Below are positions 32,553-44,424 of a stretch of 64,000 nucleotides of DNA, piece by piece; position 1 is the stretch's first letter; the number at the start of each line of letters is the position of its first letter. Source of the stretch: Thalassia testudinum (lineage: Eukaryota > Streptophyta > Magnoliopsida > Alismatales > Hydrocharitaceae); contig JAZHRO010000012.1 of the NCBI GenBank assembly GCA_037157565.1, positions 55,791,501 to 55,855,500 on the forward strand. Reading direction: 5' to 3'. The notes below the pieces were generated by a model that was not told the origin of the DNA, did no database searches, and was given only the letters and a program-made list of their open reading frames with translations. The translations under genes were made by a program, and so were the position numbers.

Positions 32553-35338
32553 TGTTCGTACGCTTTTGTGGGGTTTTAAAAGATAACACGTTGTAATATA
32601 GCCGACAAAACGTTCAAACAAATATAGAGAATTTTATTACTCGAAAAACTAGAGTATCCGAGGTCGAACACAGGGAGCAATCTCAGTACTTTCAAAACCA
32701 AAGAATACAACTTTTAAATGAACATAATTGATTCAAAAAGAGAGTTATAAAAAGTATTGCTAAAAGAGAACAAAATTGGACGTCTGATTTCTTTATCAGA
32801 CGTCTTAAAAGTAGTCTTCTTTCTCTCTTCTGCCTTCTTCTTCTTTGTTGGCTCTTCTTCTTCTGATCCACAGGTCTTTGAACTTCTTTCTCTTCTCTTT
32901 CCTTTCCTGCGAAGACTTCTTCTTCCTGCCTTTGTTTCCCTTCTGTCTTCTTCTTTCTTCGTTGGCTCTTCTGCAGTCCTTCCTTCTCTCAGATCTCTGC
33001 CTTGCTCAGCTTCCTTTCTTCAGAGTTCCTTCTTCTTCTGCTCCTGCTCTTCTATTTCTTCAGTTCTTCTTTTTGCTTTCCTTCGCCTCTTCCTTCTCTT
33101 CTTTTCCCTTACTGCAGTGGCTAAGTGTTCACTCCTTCCTCCCTTCCTTCTTTCCTGTGCATACCACAGCCAATGCAAAACCTACCCCCTTCCCTCTACC
33201 CAAACGCCTCTCTTTTTCTTTGCAATTCGCTCAAGGACTCTCTCCCAGAGACACACGGGTAATCGGGTCAGATTTCGCACCCGGGACCAGGCGCACCGGC
33301 AGGTGGGTGATGCGCGAGGAGTGCTCAGGATAGGGTCGGGTTGGATCCCGCCAGATCCGCGAGGTGAAACCGCGGACGAGGCAGGCGTGGGTCAGGTGAG
33401 GGACCTCACCCCTGTGCTTTCGGAGGCAGTAAGCAGAGAACACAAATCCAACTTAAAGAGTACCTGTGCGTTGTGTTTAGCCAATGTGGGACTATCTGGC
33501 CCGCCCCAATTTCGAGCGTGCCCGCAGAGGATTCCTCGTGCAATCGCCAAGGCTGGGAGCATCGTAGCGTCAATGTTGGCCCTGATCACTTTGCAACACT
33601 CGCGCGAGTTTGCTGCGCCTGGAGCCTGGAGCTGCTGCGCCTAGAGCTGCTGCACCTGGAGCTGCTTCGATCGTCAATGACGGCAGGAGCGTCGATACCT
33701 GTCAAACACAAGCATGGCCTATTGGCCTAATCAGACCAGCTGGGCATCTTTTCCGTGGCACGGAGAAGATGGTGCATGGTGCTGTAGGCCGTAGGACGGC
33801 CTAGGCGTGCGTGCCTAGGTCAACCTGTGGCCGGAGGTGTGGGGTTGCTCGGGGGGCTACTGTGGAGGTGTGGAGTGGTAGTGGAGGGGCGGAAAGTGTT
33901 CCTTGTGGAAAGTGTTCCTTGTGGTGAGGCGGAGCTTACGAGATGGTTGGCGAGCCGTGTGGAGGGGCGGAGTGGTGGGAGCGGCTCGCCAGAGGTCGAT
34001 CGGAGGCGAGGAAGATGGAGGTGGTCAGGCACTGTCGGGGGGCGATTAACTAAAATAACAGGGGGAAAAGAGAGAGGGGAAGATGGAGAAGGTATCTGGA
34101 GTGGTCTGGAAGGAAGGGAGGCAGCGGAGTGGACGGCGCGTAACTGCCATCATCGGGGAAGAAGCACCCTGAGGGAGGAAGCAGCGACGAGGATGAGGTC
34201 AGGGGCACGCGCGCTTGGTACGGCGCGACGCGGGAGGAAGAGGTGGAGTTGACTCTACTGCTAGTATGGCAGCAAAGCGACGAGAAGGAGGGGAGGAGGT
34301 CGCCGGAGCTTGCGGGTCTCTTGGTCGGAGATGGGAGAGAGGAAAACTTGGGGGAATCTCCGTCAAAACAAGGCTAAAGATGAGCGGCCGGAGGTGTGGG
34401 TTCTTTTATAGGCACTGGGCCGAACCTTCTAGCGCGTGGAGATTGCGCAATCACCTCCGTCGGCTCACCGTAGATGGGAAGAGAGTGGATACCCAAATCT
34501 CTCGTGCGTTCGCACGAGAGATTGGGTTCACACCAGAGATTGTGATTGGCTTTAGAAGGAAGGGAATTCCTCAGAGAATCTCCCTTCCATTTCTGGGAGG
34601 GAATCTCTGAGGGATTAGAGAGGAATCCCTCTCTAAACCTCGCCAGAGATCGGTTCTGCCCCAAAAATGGCGGCAGGACCTGATTGCAAAGGTGGCGAGG
34701 CACTTAGGGGGCTCTCTGCAAAGATATTCAAAAGATAGGGACCAAATTGTGATTTGGGTGTACTAAATTGCAAAGTAGGTCACGATGACCTCCCCTTAGG
34801 TCAAAATTTTGGTATAAACCTAATTTGGACCTAAGGAATCCAATGGTGAAGTTGGATTTTAGGTTTGACTGGATATTTTGCGTAAAAACTCAAATTAGGT
34901 TAATTGAATGGCTAGGACCCTAATCTAGGTCAAACTAGGTTCCAAAGGCCACATTAAGTGTTCTAAACCATAAGGAGTATTTTTCCATGATTTTTAGAGG
35001 GTTTAATTGATTTTTATCCTGACCAGAACCTTGTTAATTTAAGCGGGTCTGTTTTAGGGTTACCAAATGTCATTTAATTCCTAAATTGCACATAAACCCA
35101 TTTCTGATTGACTCAACTCACTTTTTATCTCATTTAGATCATTTGAACTATGTTTTTCCTCTGAGAAATCCCATTTATGTACTGCAATGGTAAAATTACA
35201 GTTTTACCCTTTAATTCATGTTTTCTTCTTAGAGAACTTATTCCTTTATTTAGGTCCTCTTCTAGGTTATGTAGGAGCTTTTATCTTCTTTATTAGGTCA
35301 AAATGAGCTAGTTATAGCTCATGTTGAGGCTCTCATCA
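32553..35338 (-). repeat. Outer Athila-like LTR, 3' copy (type 1)
   Basis: Starts TGTTCGTACGC and ends CTCTCATCA (2786 bp). It matches 62851-64000 closely over their shared length. The minus-strand TATA box CTATAAAAG is at 34403-34411, giving a U3 of about 930 bp. The transcribed part is GA-rich on the minus strand (CT-rich at 32820-33130 on the plus strand). A CGTCTGATTTC/ATCAGACGTCTT motif pair lies at 32780-32810. Confidence 0.9.
34403..34411 (-). promoter_or_regulatory. TATA box of outer Athila-like LTR
   Basis: CTATAAAAG on the minus strand, at nearly the same distance from the LTR start as in the inner LTR. Confidence 0.65.
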
Positions 35339-36883
35339 TACCCCCATGCCTAGCTTTTACTAGTCCCTTAGCAAAATTTCAAGGTTTTACTTCCGTTCTA
35401 GACCCAGAGTGTCTGTCAACAAACATGATAAGTGCTTCTCCTTTTCTTTTATGATTAGGTAGGAATGCCGACAATAGGCCTAGAGGTACTCAAGTACCAA
35501 CCAAAATCCAGACTTGACCTGCTTTAGCCTCAGTCCTCCGCAAAGGTTTTTACGGCCCACAAAAACTAACCTAGGGTTTGTTGGACTCCGTGGTTAAAGC
35601 ACCTGTGCTTGAGACATTTTTAGCCTAAGTTCAGTTTGCAGTGCATTTTTGTAAGAGAGAGATAGAAGATTTATTTGTTTGGAGAGCTTTTCTCTCTCTT
35701 TTCTTTTTATTTCTAGCTTTGGATTAGCTTCTCAACACGGTTTGTATCGGATTCCTCGTCCCCATCATCAATCCTCAAGGGTCCCTGGCTTTCGAGATTT
35801 CGAGATAATCTCGCCCATGGTGTTCCGTGGCCGAATTCAGACCCTGGCGATCGACATTTCGGGATAATGCCGCCCATGGTATTTGAACCAGCAGAGTGCT
35901 TACATGCCCCCAATAGGATATTTAAATATCCTAAGAGACAAGCACCGAGGAGACGATATGTTGTTACGCATCTTCGAGGGGAATTTCCGGCCTCTCCGCG
36001 CTGGGAACTCGTCCAAATCAACTTGTGTTGATTGGCCGCTCCTAATCTAGGTGACTTTTTCAGAACATTAAATGCTTTTCGCGTGATTTGGATGTTTATG
36101 CGCACTGAACCAGACTGTGTGTGAATGTGGGGTGCTTAGGTTACCAAATCCCGCAAACCGGAAGTCAGTTAACGAGGCCGAACACTTCCTAAGCTTTAGA
36201 ATTAATACTTAAGCTTTGCATTTTCCTCAACCTCTTGAGGATTATCCAGATTTTAGCGGATACGTGAATTTTTAAGCTAAAGAGTCTAGCCCAAGAGGCC
36301 TAAGACCAGCGTTCCTGCTAATCCCTTGTTATGTCTTCTTAGCACTTTTTCTTCTATTTCTTTTCTTCATCTGGTCTAGAACTTCAGTTAATTCCTTAAT
36401 CTTTTACTAATGACTATTTTTTCTTTCTCATTTTGCGCGCCTTTTTATCATTTTATTCTTTTTCTCCTCCTCATTTGTATGACCCTGAATTGTTCCTCCC
36501 CTCCATCAAGTCTCTCTCTTTTTTTTTCTTTTTATTGAAGCCCTTTCTTGATATGAATTTTCCTAACATTTTGCACTTTCATACCCCCCCATGCCTAAGA
36601 TTTGCAATGTCCCCATTGTAAATTAGGTGGGTTCGATTTCAGCTTAGTTCATGCATTAGGACAGGTGTGTGGTGAGTGAATGGGTCGAAGTGACTTATTG
36701 TGAACGATTTCTAGTCTCGGGTAGGGATACCTGAAGTGAATTTGGCTGTTCTAATGGATGAACCCTAAAGTGCAATATAAATTCCGCATAGAGATGTCAG
36801 AAAAGGTTTCAGGTTTTTCAAAGAATGACGGGTTGCCTCCCGTTAAGCGCTGAGTTTTACGCCATCGGCTGGGCGCAATGAGT
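35339..36883 (-). other. Athila-like 3' non-coding region with polypurine tract
   Basis: Adjacent to the LTR is TACCCCCATGCC (35339-35350), the complement of a polypurine tract and identical to the one in element C. No env-like ORF is visible. Two 42-bp direct repeats lie at 35783-35824 and 35842-35883 (7 mismatches), the first with the near-perfect palindrome CGAGATAATCTCG. Pyrimidine-rich stretches fill 36340-36540. A/B recombination may have happened here or in pol. Confidence 0.65.
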
Positions 36884-39800
36884 TCAAGAGGAATGGAGGG
36901 TAAAGGATGACTCAGCCAAATCTATATCGGTCATGTCAACGAACGGCTTGAGTCTCTGACCGTTCACGACAAAGGGTTCAGAATCGTGGCTGAGTGGGCT
37001 GATTTCAGTGGCTCCATTTTCGAAGATTTGTTGGACTAGGTAGGGTCCGACCCACTTGGATCTTAGCTTCCCTGGGAATAATTTGAGTCGGGCATCAAAG
37101 AGTAAAACTTTCTGACCAGGATGAAAGATCTTTCTAGAAATGTGTTTGTCGTGAAAAGCTTTAACCCGTTCTTTGTAAATTCGCGAGTTCTCATACGCAT
37201 CGTGGCGTAATTCATCGATCTCTCTCATTTGAAGTCTTCTGTGGGTTCCAGCCTTAGAAAGATCTAGATTACAGGTCCGTACTGCCCAATAGGCTTTATG
37301 CTCCAACTCGACGGGGAGGTGACATGCCTTCCCATACACTAGTCTGAAGGGAGACATTCCTAATTGGGTCTTGTGGGCGGTCCTATAGGCCCACAATGCT
37401 TCCGGAAGCAGAGAAGACCAATCTTTTCTATCAGGTCGAACAGTAACCTGAAGGATCTTCTTGATCTCTCGGTTAGATAGCTCAGCTAGACCATTAGTTT
37501 GGGGGTGGTAAGGAGTACAGATTCGGTGTGACGCCCCGTATTTGGTCATCAGTGACCTGAACTGAGCGTTTCTAAAATGGGTCCCTCCGTCGGAAATTAT
37601 AGCACGTGGAATCCTGAACCTTGAGAAAATGTTTTGATGAAGGAATTTTATAACGACTTTATGATTGTTGGTTTGGGTCGGAATGGCTTCTATCCACTTG
37701 GAAACAAAGTCAACTGCGAGTAAGATGTATTCGAAGCCATCCGAGATCGGGAAGGGTCCTATGAAATCAATCCCCCAAATATCAAAAATTTCACATACCA
37801 AGATCGGCTGTAGAGGCATCATGTCTCTATGGCTCGTGTTGCCCAGAGTCTGGCAACGGGAACATGCCTTATAGTGATCGTATGCATCCTTGAAAATTGT
37901 GGGCCAGTAAAAGCCGCACTGGAGGACTTTCGATGCGGTTTTATGTCCTGAAAAATGTCCACCGCATGCCTGGTCATGGCAGAATTAGAGTATGTCTTTG
38001 ATTTCCACTTCCATGATGCATAGTCGAATTATTTGATCAGCACCAATGCGGAATAGATACGGGTCTTCCCATAGGTAATACTTGGCATCGGAACGCAATT
38101 TGTCCTTTTTGGCCTTCAGCCAATCGGGCGGAATTTGATGTGATGCCAGGTAATTAACTATATTAGCGAACCATGGAAGACTTGTACTGATAGTCAGGAG
38201 GTACTCATCAGGAAAATGTTCTGTGATAGGTCCGGAAGGGTCAATTATTTTAGAAGGAAGGCGGGACAAGTGATCTGCTACCACATTCTGCTTTCCCGCC
38301 TTGTCGCGAATCTCAAGGTCAAATTCTTGCAACAGCAAGATCCATCGGATTAATCGAGGTTTCGCATCCTTCTTTGCAAGGAGATGCCTCATAGCTGTGT
38401 GATCCGAGTATATGATAACACGGGAACCCAGAAGGTATGATCTGAATTTTTCCAGGGCAAATACTACGACCAGCAGCTCTTTCTCAGTAATCGTATAGTT
38501 ACGCTGAGCCTCATCCAGTGTTTTGCTGGCGTAGTAAATGACCACAGGTTTCCCATCAATTTTCTGCCCCAGAACCGCTCCTACAGCGAAGTCAGATGCA
38601 TCGCACATGATCTCAAAGGGTTGAGACCAATCAGGGGACTGTAGGATTGGAGCTTGGGTGACTCGGTCACGTAGGATCGCAAATGCTTGAGTGCATTCCT
38701 TGGAAATTTCGAAAGGCACATCCTTGGAGAGAAGATTGGTCAGGGGGCGTGCGATTTTGGAGAAATCAGGGATAAATCGACGGTAAAAACCGACGTGCCC
38801 CAAAAAAGATCGGATGTCCTTAATCGAGCTAGGCATAGGGAGCTTGGAAATCAGGTTAACCTTAGCTCGATCCACTTGGATGCCTTTCTCTGAGATTAAA
38901 TGTCCCAGGACAATTCCCTTAGGCACCATGAAATGGCTCTTTTCCCAGGAAAGAACCAAATTCACCTCAATGCACCGCTTGAGTATTTGGACCAAGTGTT
39001 GGAGGCAATCGTCAAATGATTCTCCAAGAACTGAAAAGTCATCCATGAAGACTTCCAGATAATCACCTACTATATCTGAGAATATGGCAAGCATGCACCG
39101 CTAAAAAGTTGCAGGTGCATTGCAGAGACCGAATGGCATCCTTCGAAACGCGTACGTCTCGAAGGGGCAGGTGAATGTGGTCTTTTCTTGGTCCTCTGGA
39201 TGGATTGCCACCTGATTGTAACTGGAGTACCCATCAAGAAAGCAGAAGAACCTATTTCCCACTAGTTTTTCGAGGATCTGATCAATAAACGGTAGTGGGA
39301 AATGATCCTTCTTCGTGGAGGAATTGAGTCTTCTGTAATCAATGCAGACTCTCCACGAGTTAGCTATTCGGGTAGGAATGACTTCTCCGACTTCAGTCGT
39401 GATGATGGTAAGTCCTGCCTTCTTCGGCACCACTTGTATTGGACTCACCCAACGACTGTCGGAGATCGGGTAGATGATCCCTGCATCTAACCACTTTATG
39501 ATCTCCTTTTTCACGACCTCTTGTAGGTTAGGGTTTTGGCATCTTTGCATTTCTCTTGAAGATCGTGCGCCTTCTTCTGTGTAGATTCTATGTGTGCAGT
39601 ATGAAGGGCTTATGCCAGTCAAATCATCGAGAGTCCATCCAATGGCTCTACGATGTTGCTGGAGAACAGAAATCAAACGGAGTTCCTGGTCACGCGTGAG
39701 TCGAGAGTTCATAATCACAGAAAACGTCTGATTTGAATCCAAAAACACGTACTTCAGATGTTCGGGAAGGGGCTTGAGTTCCATGACAGGATTTTCAGCA

Positions 39801-40645
39801 GCAGCGGGCGATTCGGGGTTTGTATCAGGAGCAATGGTAGGAGTCATAGGTGTGTCTAGATCACGTTCGCACTCCTCTATTAGCGGGTTTTGATTCTCAA
39901 GTGGTTGATCAGGGATAATCAGGTTGTCTTCTATATGCAATTCATCAACCACGGCTCTGACATCACATATTTCCTCTATAACCCCATAATTAATCCCTTG
40001 TTGGGTCTTAAAAATGTCAATCTTCAGGTTTTGGTTCCCAAATTTTAATTCTATTTGGCCCTCTTCGCAGTTTATGTTAGCCCTAGCAGTGGCCAAAAAG
40101 GGTCTCCCTAATATGATTGGTGTGTCCCTTGGGTTCTTAGGTGCATCCATGTCTAGTACTATGAAGTCCACCGGGAAATAGAAATCTCGTACCCTAACAA
40201 TGACATCCTCGAGTATTCCTTTAGGTGACTTGATGGATCGATCGGCTAACTGCAATGTCACCTCAGTGGGTTTAAGTTCAGATTCTTCAAGGTGGTCAAG
40301 GAGGGATGTAGGTATTAAATTTATGGAAGCACCTAAGTCTAGTAGGGCGCTATCAAATTGGGTTTCACAAATTTTACAAGAAATCAAGGGAGTTCCTGGG
40401 TCTTTAGCCTTGGGTGGGAGTTGGCTCAAGATGACAGAGCTGGCTTGCTCTGACAGTACGATTGGATTCCCATCCTTGGTTCGCGGCTTACATTTAGGGG
40501 TACATATGTCTTTCAAGAATCTTGCGTAAGCCGGTATGTGGCGAATTGCATCCATCAATGGGATGTTTATCTGGACCTGTTCGAAGAGCTTGATCAGATC
40601 CTCCTCGGGAGCCACGGGATTAGTTATCCTTTTTCCTTTGGTCAA
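36884..40645 (-). pseudogene. Athila-like pol: protease, reverse transcriptase, RNase H, integrase
   Basis: One frame spans the whole region, broken only by TAG at 39098-39100 (ATF*RCMLAIF, expected Gln) and TAA at 37982-37984. Protease has FDSALLDLGASINLIP (Asp near 40338; DLGAS is usual in Athila). Reverse transcriptase shows WRVCIDYRRLN, FFCFLDGYSSYNQV, MPFGLCNAPATF and catalytic FMDDFSVLG near 39043. RNase H has FEIMCDASDFAVGAVLGQ and SDHTAMRHLL. Integrase has the CSRCQTLG finger, [18 protein letters not shown] and NREIKK, and ends with [17 protein letters not shown] and [18 protein letters not shown] are Athila hallmarks. With only two point stops it is the best-preserved pol in the window. 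Confidence 0.93.
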
Positions 40646-41549
40646 GGCCTCAGGAAATGGGATCCTAGTTATTTCCTCTAGGATAGGTCCAGATTCTTGA
40701 TCTGGGATAGTGGTATCATGGATAACTATCCTAGGGTCTTGGCTATTATCAGGCTTGGAGTGGTTCAGATAATGTGGGTCTTAGGTTGTTTTACCACTAC
40801 GTGTTGTTACAGAGTTTAATCCGGCCTGATTTTGGTTTGGGTTGGGTAGGAGGGGTGGCTGCTGCTGAAATCCCGCATAAGATGTTGAAACTTCCATCCC
40901 GCCTGGCAATGGAGCAGTAGGGGGCCTGATAAATCACATGTGTTTGGCCTGAATTTGGATTCATAACGCGCTTCTGGGTTAGCACGTTATTTGGGTTGGG
41001 CAGAAGTTGCGAAGGAAGGGTGCCAGGTTGGCGGGAATTTGCCATCAGGGCCAGTTGGTTGTGAACCTCTGTGATCGCGTCCTTGTGCTATTTTTGCATT
41101 GCCGCATTCGTCTTTTGAATGTCAGCCAGTGCTTGAAGGATAAGAGTCATTTGATCCTGGTTTTGCCCGATTGGTAGGTGGGATTGGGCCGAGGCTGAGG
41201 CGGCTGATATGGATGAGAGGCTTGTGGATGGGGTTGATATTGTGGTCTTTGAGAATTTCTCGCCCACTGAAAGTTAGGATGATTTCTCCATCCAGGGTAG
41301 TAGGTATTGGAGAATGGGTCATTCTGGATGGTGTTGAGGTCCTCGCAGTTCTGAGGAACCTCAGGAAAGTCAGAATACGAGGGTTCAGAGTTCCCCTAAC
41401 TCGAGTAGAATGGATCGGAGGTCACTCCGGTCCGAGAGGTAGACGGGGGTGGATATGGGTCCATCCCCTTGGCAGATTGGTGATAGATGTTTTGCATAGT
41501 TTCCCTTGCCAGAGGAGGTCGTGCAAAAGAGTTTTGTGCAGAGGTGGCT
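40646..41549 (-). pseudogene. Athila-like gag, C-terminal part (split by element E)
   Basis: Continues the gag interrupted at 58103. From the junction the minus strand reads TSAQNSFARPPLARETMQ and then NDPFSNTYYPGWRNHPNF, a typical Athila gag spacer. A TAG at about 41397 and two frameshifts (near 41150, and between 40797 and 40645) break it. A further TAG lies at 41089 (MQK*HKD). No CCHC knuckle is visible. The last part joins the pol frame before the protease. Confidence 0.85.
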
Positions 41550-44242
41550 TGTTACGAACGCACTCCAAGATGTTTTTTTAAGACGTCTGGCCAGACGTCT
41601 GCAATCCCTTCCAGACGTCTGGGATCTATTTTCGGTGGCACGCGGGGCTGCGTCTGTGCGCAGGCGTGCGCAGACCCGCAACCGCCTTCCTCTCTTTTTC
41701 CCTCTTCCTCCTGCGGGCGCAGGCTGAGCCCCTCTGTCTCGCTCTCTCTCTCTCTCCCCACGCGGCTTTAAAAAGCCACGCCCTCTCCCTCACTCTCATC
41801 ACCTCCGCTGCCTTCCTCTTCTCCTTCCAGCCGGTGCGCGAGTGCGAGCGCGAGCGAGAGGTGGCAGCGACAGCCGCGGTGAGTGCGGGAGGAGGTGCTG
41901 CGCGAGGGAGGAGGCGCTCGGCCGTGAGGGCTCGAGCTTGCCGGGGCAGCGAGAGCCGGCCGGCGGGGGCGCAGCAGGCACGGAGTGACGCGGGAGGTTT
42001 GCTGTAGCTCGAGCAGCTGGCGGACGAGGCGCGGCGCGGCCGTGCGTCGCGGGCGGAGGGCGAGTAGCGCTCTGGTTCTGGAAGTTTTTCCAGAATCAGA
42101 TGTCTGGTCTTCCAACCAGACAACGGTTAAGACGTCTGGAGGACTATCCAGACATCTGGCAAGTAAGTTATTTTTCATCCTTCTCCCTTTTCTGCGACCG
42201 TCCGTAGTGAGAACGATGAGTGGGTACGTGCAGGTTCTGAGATTCGCATCCAACGCGAATCAGACGTCTGGCAGCGGTGCCAGACGACTGGAGGGACTTC
42301 CAGATGTCCGGGGTGACCATCGAACGTCTGGGAACTAGGCCAGACGCCCCCGCAAGCTTCTGGACGTCTGAGAGACTACGCAGGACAAGGTACCATCTGA
42401 TCCCCATTTTTAAGATGTCTGGAAGAAGTTCCAGACGTCTGATTTTGCACTATTTCGTCGTTTCCGACCCGTTTAGGGCCCGTTCGGAGTCCGTTTTCCG
42501 CGTTTCGAGTTGCGTCCTTTTCGGAATAAAATCCTCTACCCGTCTACAGTGATTAGATACTATTTTGAGAAACTCCTTGTGTTTGATCCTTGTGATAGGA
42601 TCCCGTTCCATTGCAGTCTTGGGGGTTGCGGAGGCACGTGGGATTCCCAACCACGCTCCCAGTACTCCTGTTGTAACTGGTAGAGTGGCTTTTAAGTTTA
42701 TGAGTATAATCTGTTAAATTATGGAACCATAAATAGAACCTAGGACATTGCATGAATCCTAGGAATGAGAAACTAGAATGAATGGTAGATCCTAGGGTGT
42801 TGCATGAATCCTAGGGCTGGAAAACTAGATTGTATGATAGATCCTAGGGTATGGCATGAATCCTAGGATGGGAAAACTAGTGGAATATACGAATACCGCA
42901 GTCTTGGAAAATTGGAAAGGAACAAATAGCTGCCTGTAAATTGATTTAACAGCTGCCTGTTATGAATAAATACATGTGATTGAGAACATGGATCGTAAGA
43001 ACGTGAAACTGGAAAGTGAAACCTAGATGTTCTGAGTTAAAAGAGCTGGAACCCTACAGGGAATTAGGAGTGGATCTCCTGGAAAGAGAAAGGAATGGAT
43101 CTGAGAAAGAAAGACGTGGTAGTGTGCTGTCTCTTGGGTACGTGGTACCAAGGGAAGTACCTGTTACCTGTTTAGTGCAGAGCGGAGCCAGCTGCCCCAG
43201 GGACCCGGGGTTAGGTCTGGCCACTTTGTACCAACTTGCTGGCCCTCGTGTACGCAGTACCGAGGAGAGCTACTAGTGTAGGGCAAGTACTAACTACCCC
43301 ACGGGCCCCGGGGTTCTGCTAGCTCACCTACACCGACTTGTTAGGCCAACTGGGCAAACCAGGGTAGTCAGGCGAGGGTGCGTGGACTGTGGAGGGGCAA
43401 GGCCCCTGTTTGGTTACTGTGGAGGGGTTGGACCCCTGTTACTGAGAGGGCTTTGCCCTGTACTGGTTTCGTGCTGTGCTTTGGGCGCACCCGTTAACGG
43501 AAACGACTGACCGCGTGCCAGTGCGGGTTAGCTACCTGTGCGTTTGTCGCGCGTGCCGTAGTCACCGTTATGTCTGTCCGTGACCTTGGGGTGGTTGACT
43601 GAGAGTAGGATCACCACGGGGGACTCTCCCGGCCAGGAGAGCACCACGTGCTACTTCTACTGTTCGGAAAAGACTACAATCAAGATCGTTCCCACGAGGA
43701 ACATTCGAGATCAAGTGAAGGATCTGTGGAATAGATAAATTGTGAAACGATATAAAGACGAAAATAAAGGAAGAAAGAAAATAAAATAGCTACTGTACAC
43801 CTTACTGCTTCTTTAGTTTAGCTGCCACTCTACTCAGCGTTTCGCTGACGTGTTACACTCGTTACTTTTCAGGACCAAGTGTTGAGCAGCCAGGGTCAGC
43901 GGCTGCAGAGGACGCTGGGCCGAGTAGGGTCCAGTAGAGTTACCACTGCTCTTTTGTGCCCTTTTTGTTTCCACTGTAGTGAGTAGTTTTTGTTACACTC
44001 TGTACTTTTCTTTACTCGTAGTTCTTGTTATGTTAAATGTTGTTCTACTGTTGTGGTGGTACATGCTGTAGTAGTTCCTTTTCTTACTGCTGTATTTTGT
44101 TACTGCTAGTTATACTTCATGTTGAATGTGATTTATTTTACTACTATTTTGGTTACCTCCTCGTTGGACGACTAGGTCTTGGGATTAGTCGAGTCGGTCC
44201 GGTTCTCGTGTCTCGTAAGGACTCAGGAATCGGGTCGTTACA
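41550..44242 (+). repeat. Element E 5' LTR
   Basis: 2693 bp, TGTTACGAACG to GGGTCGTTACA. AGACGTCT-type motifs lie at 41579-41630 and 42098-42445. A promoter-like TTTAAAAAG sits inside the inverted repeat GGCTTTAAAAAGCC (41764-41777), so U3 is only ~240 bp and R-U5 very long. The segment 41640-42063 is GC- and CpG-rich. Splice-donor-like GTGAGTG (41879) and GTAAGT (42163) and an acceptor-like TTACTTTTCAG (ending 43872) hint at a spliced leader. Confidence 0.93.
41764..41777 (+). promoter_or_regulatory. Core promoter candidate of element E LTR
   Basis: GGCTTTAAAAAGCC, a TATA-like word within a perfect inverted repeat, followed by a CT-rich start-site region. It is conserved in the 3' LTR at 55624-55637. 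Confidence 0.55.
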
Positions 44243-44245
44243 AGA

Positions 44246-44257
44246 TGGTATCAGAGC
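44246..44257 (+). other. Primer binding site, element E
   Basis: TGGTATCAGAGC, complementary to initiator-methionine tRNA, three bases after the LTR. Confidence 0.92.
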
Positions 44258-44424
44258 AAGGTCGTCCCGAGAAGTGAATCAACTGACTGGAAAATAACCA
44301 ATTCACATGTCTATAACTAGAGTAGCCTCCACAACATATCTTTTGACATGGGCTCTTAGACGTTTTCGTTAGGTATCGTTCCATATTGATGTGTTCCGTT
44401 TTGTTGCGCGTCTCCTTACAGGAG

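Noticed and set aside
32757..33644. 295-codon plus-strand ORF
   Set aside because: Same cause: CT-rich antisense strand of an LTR, low-complexity protein.
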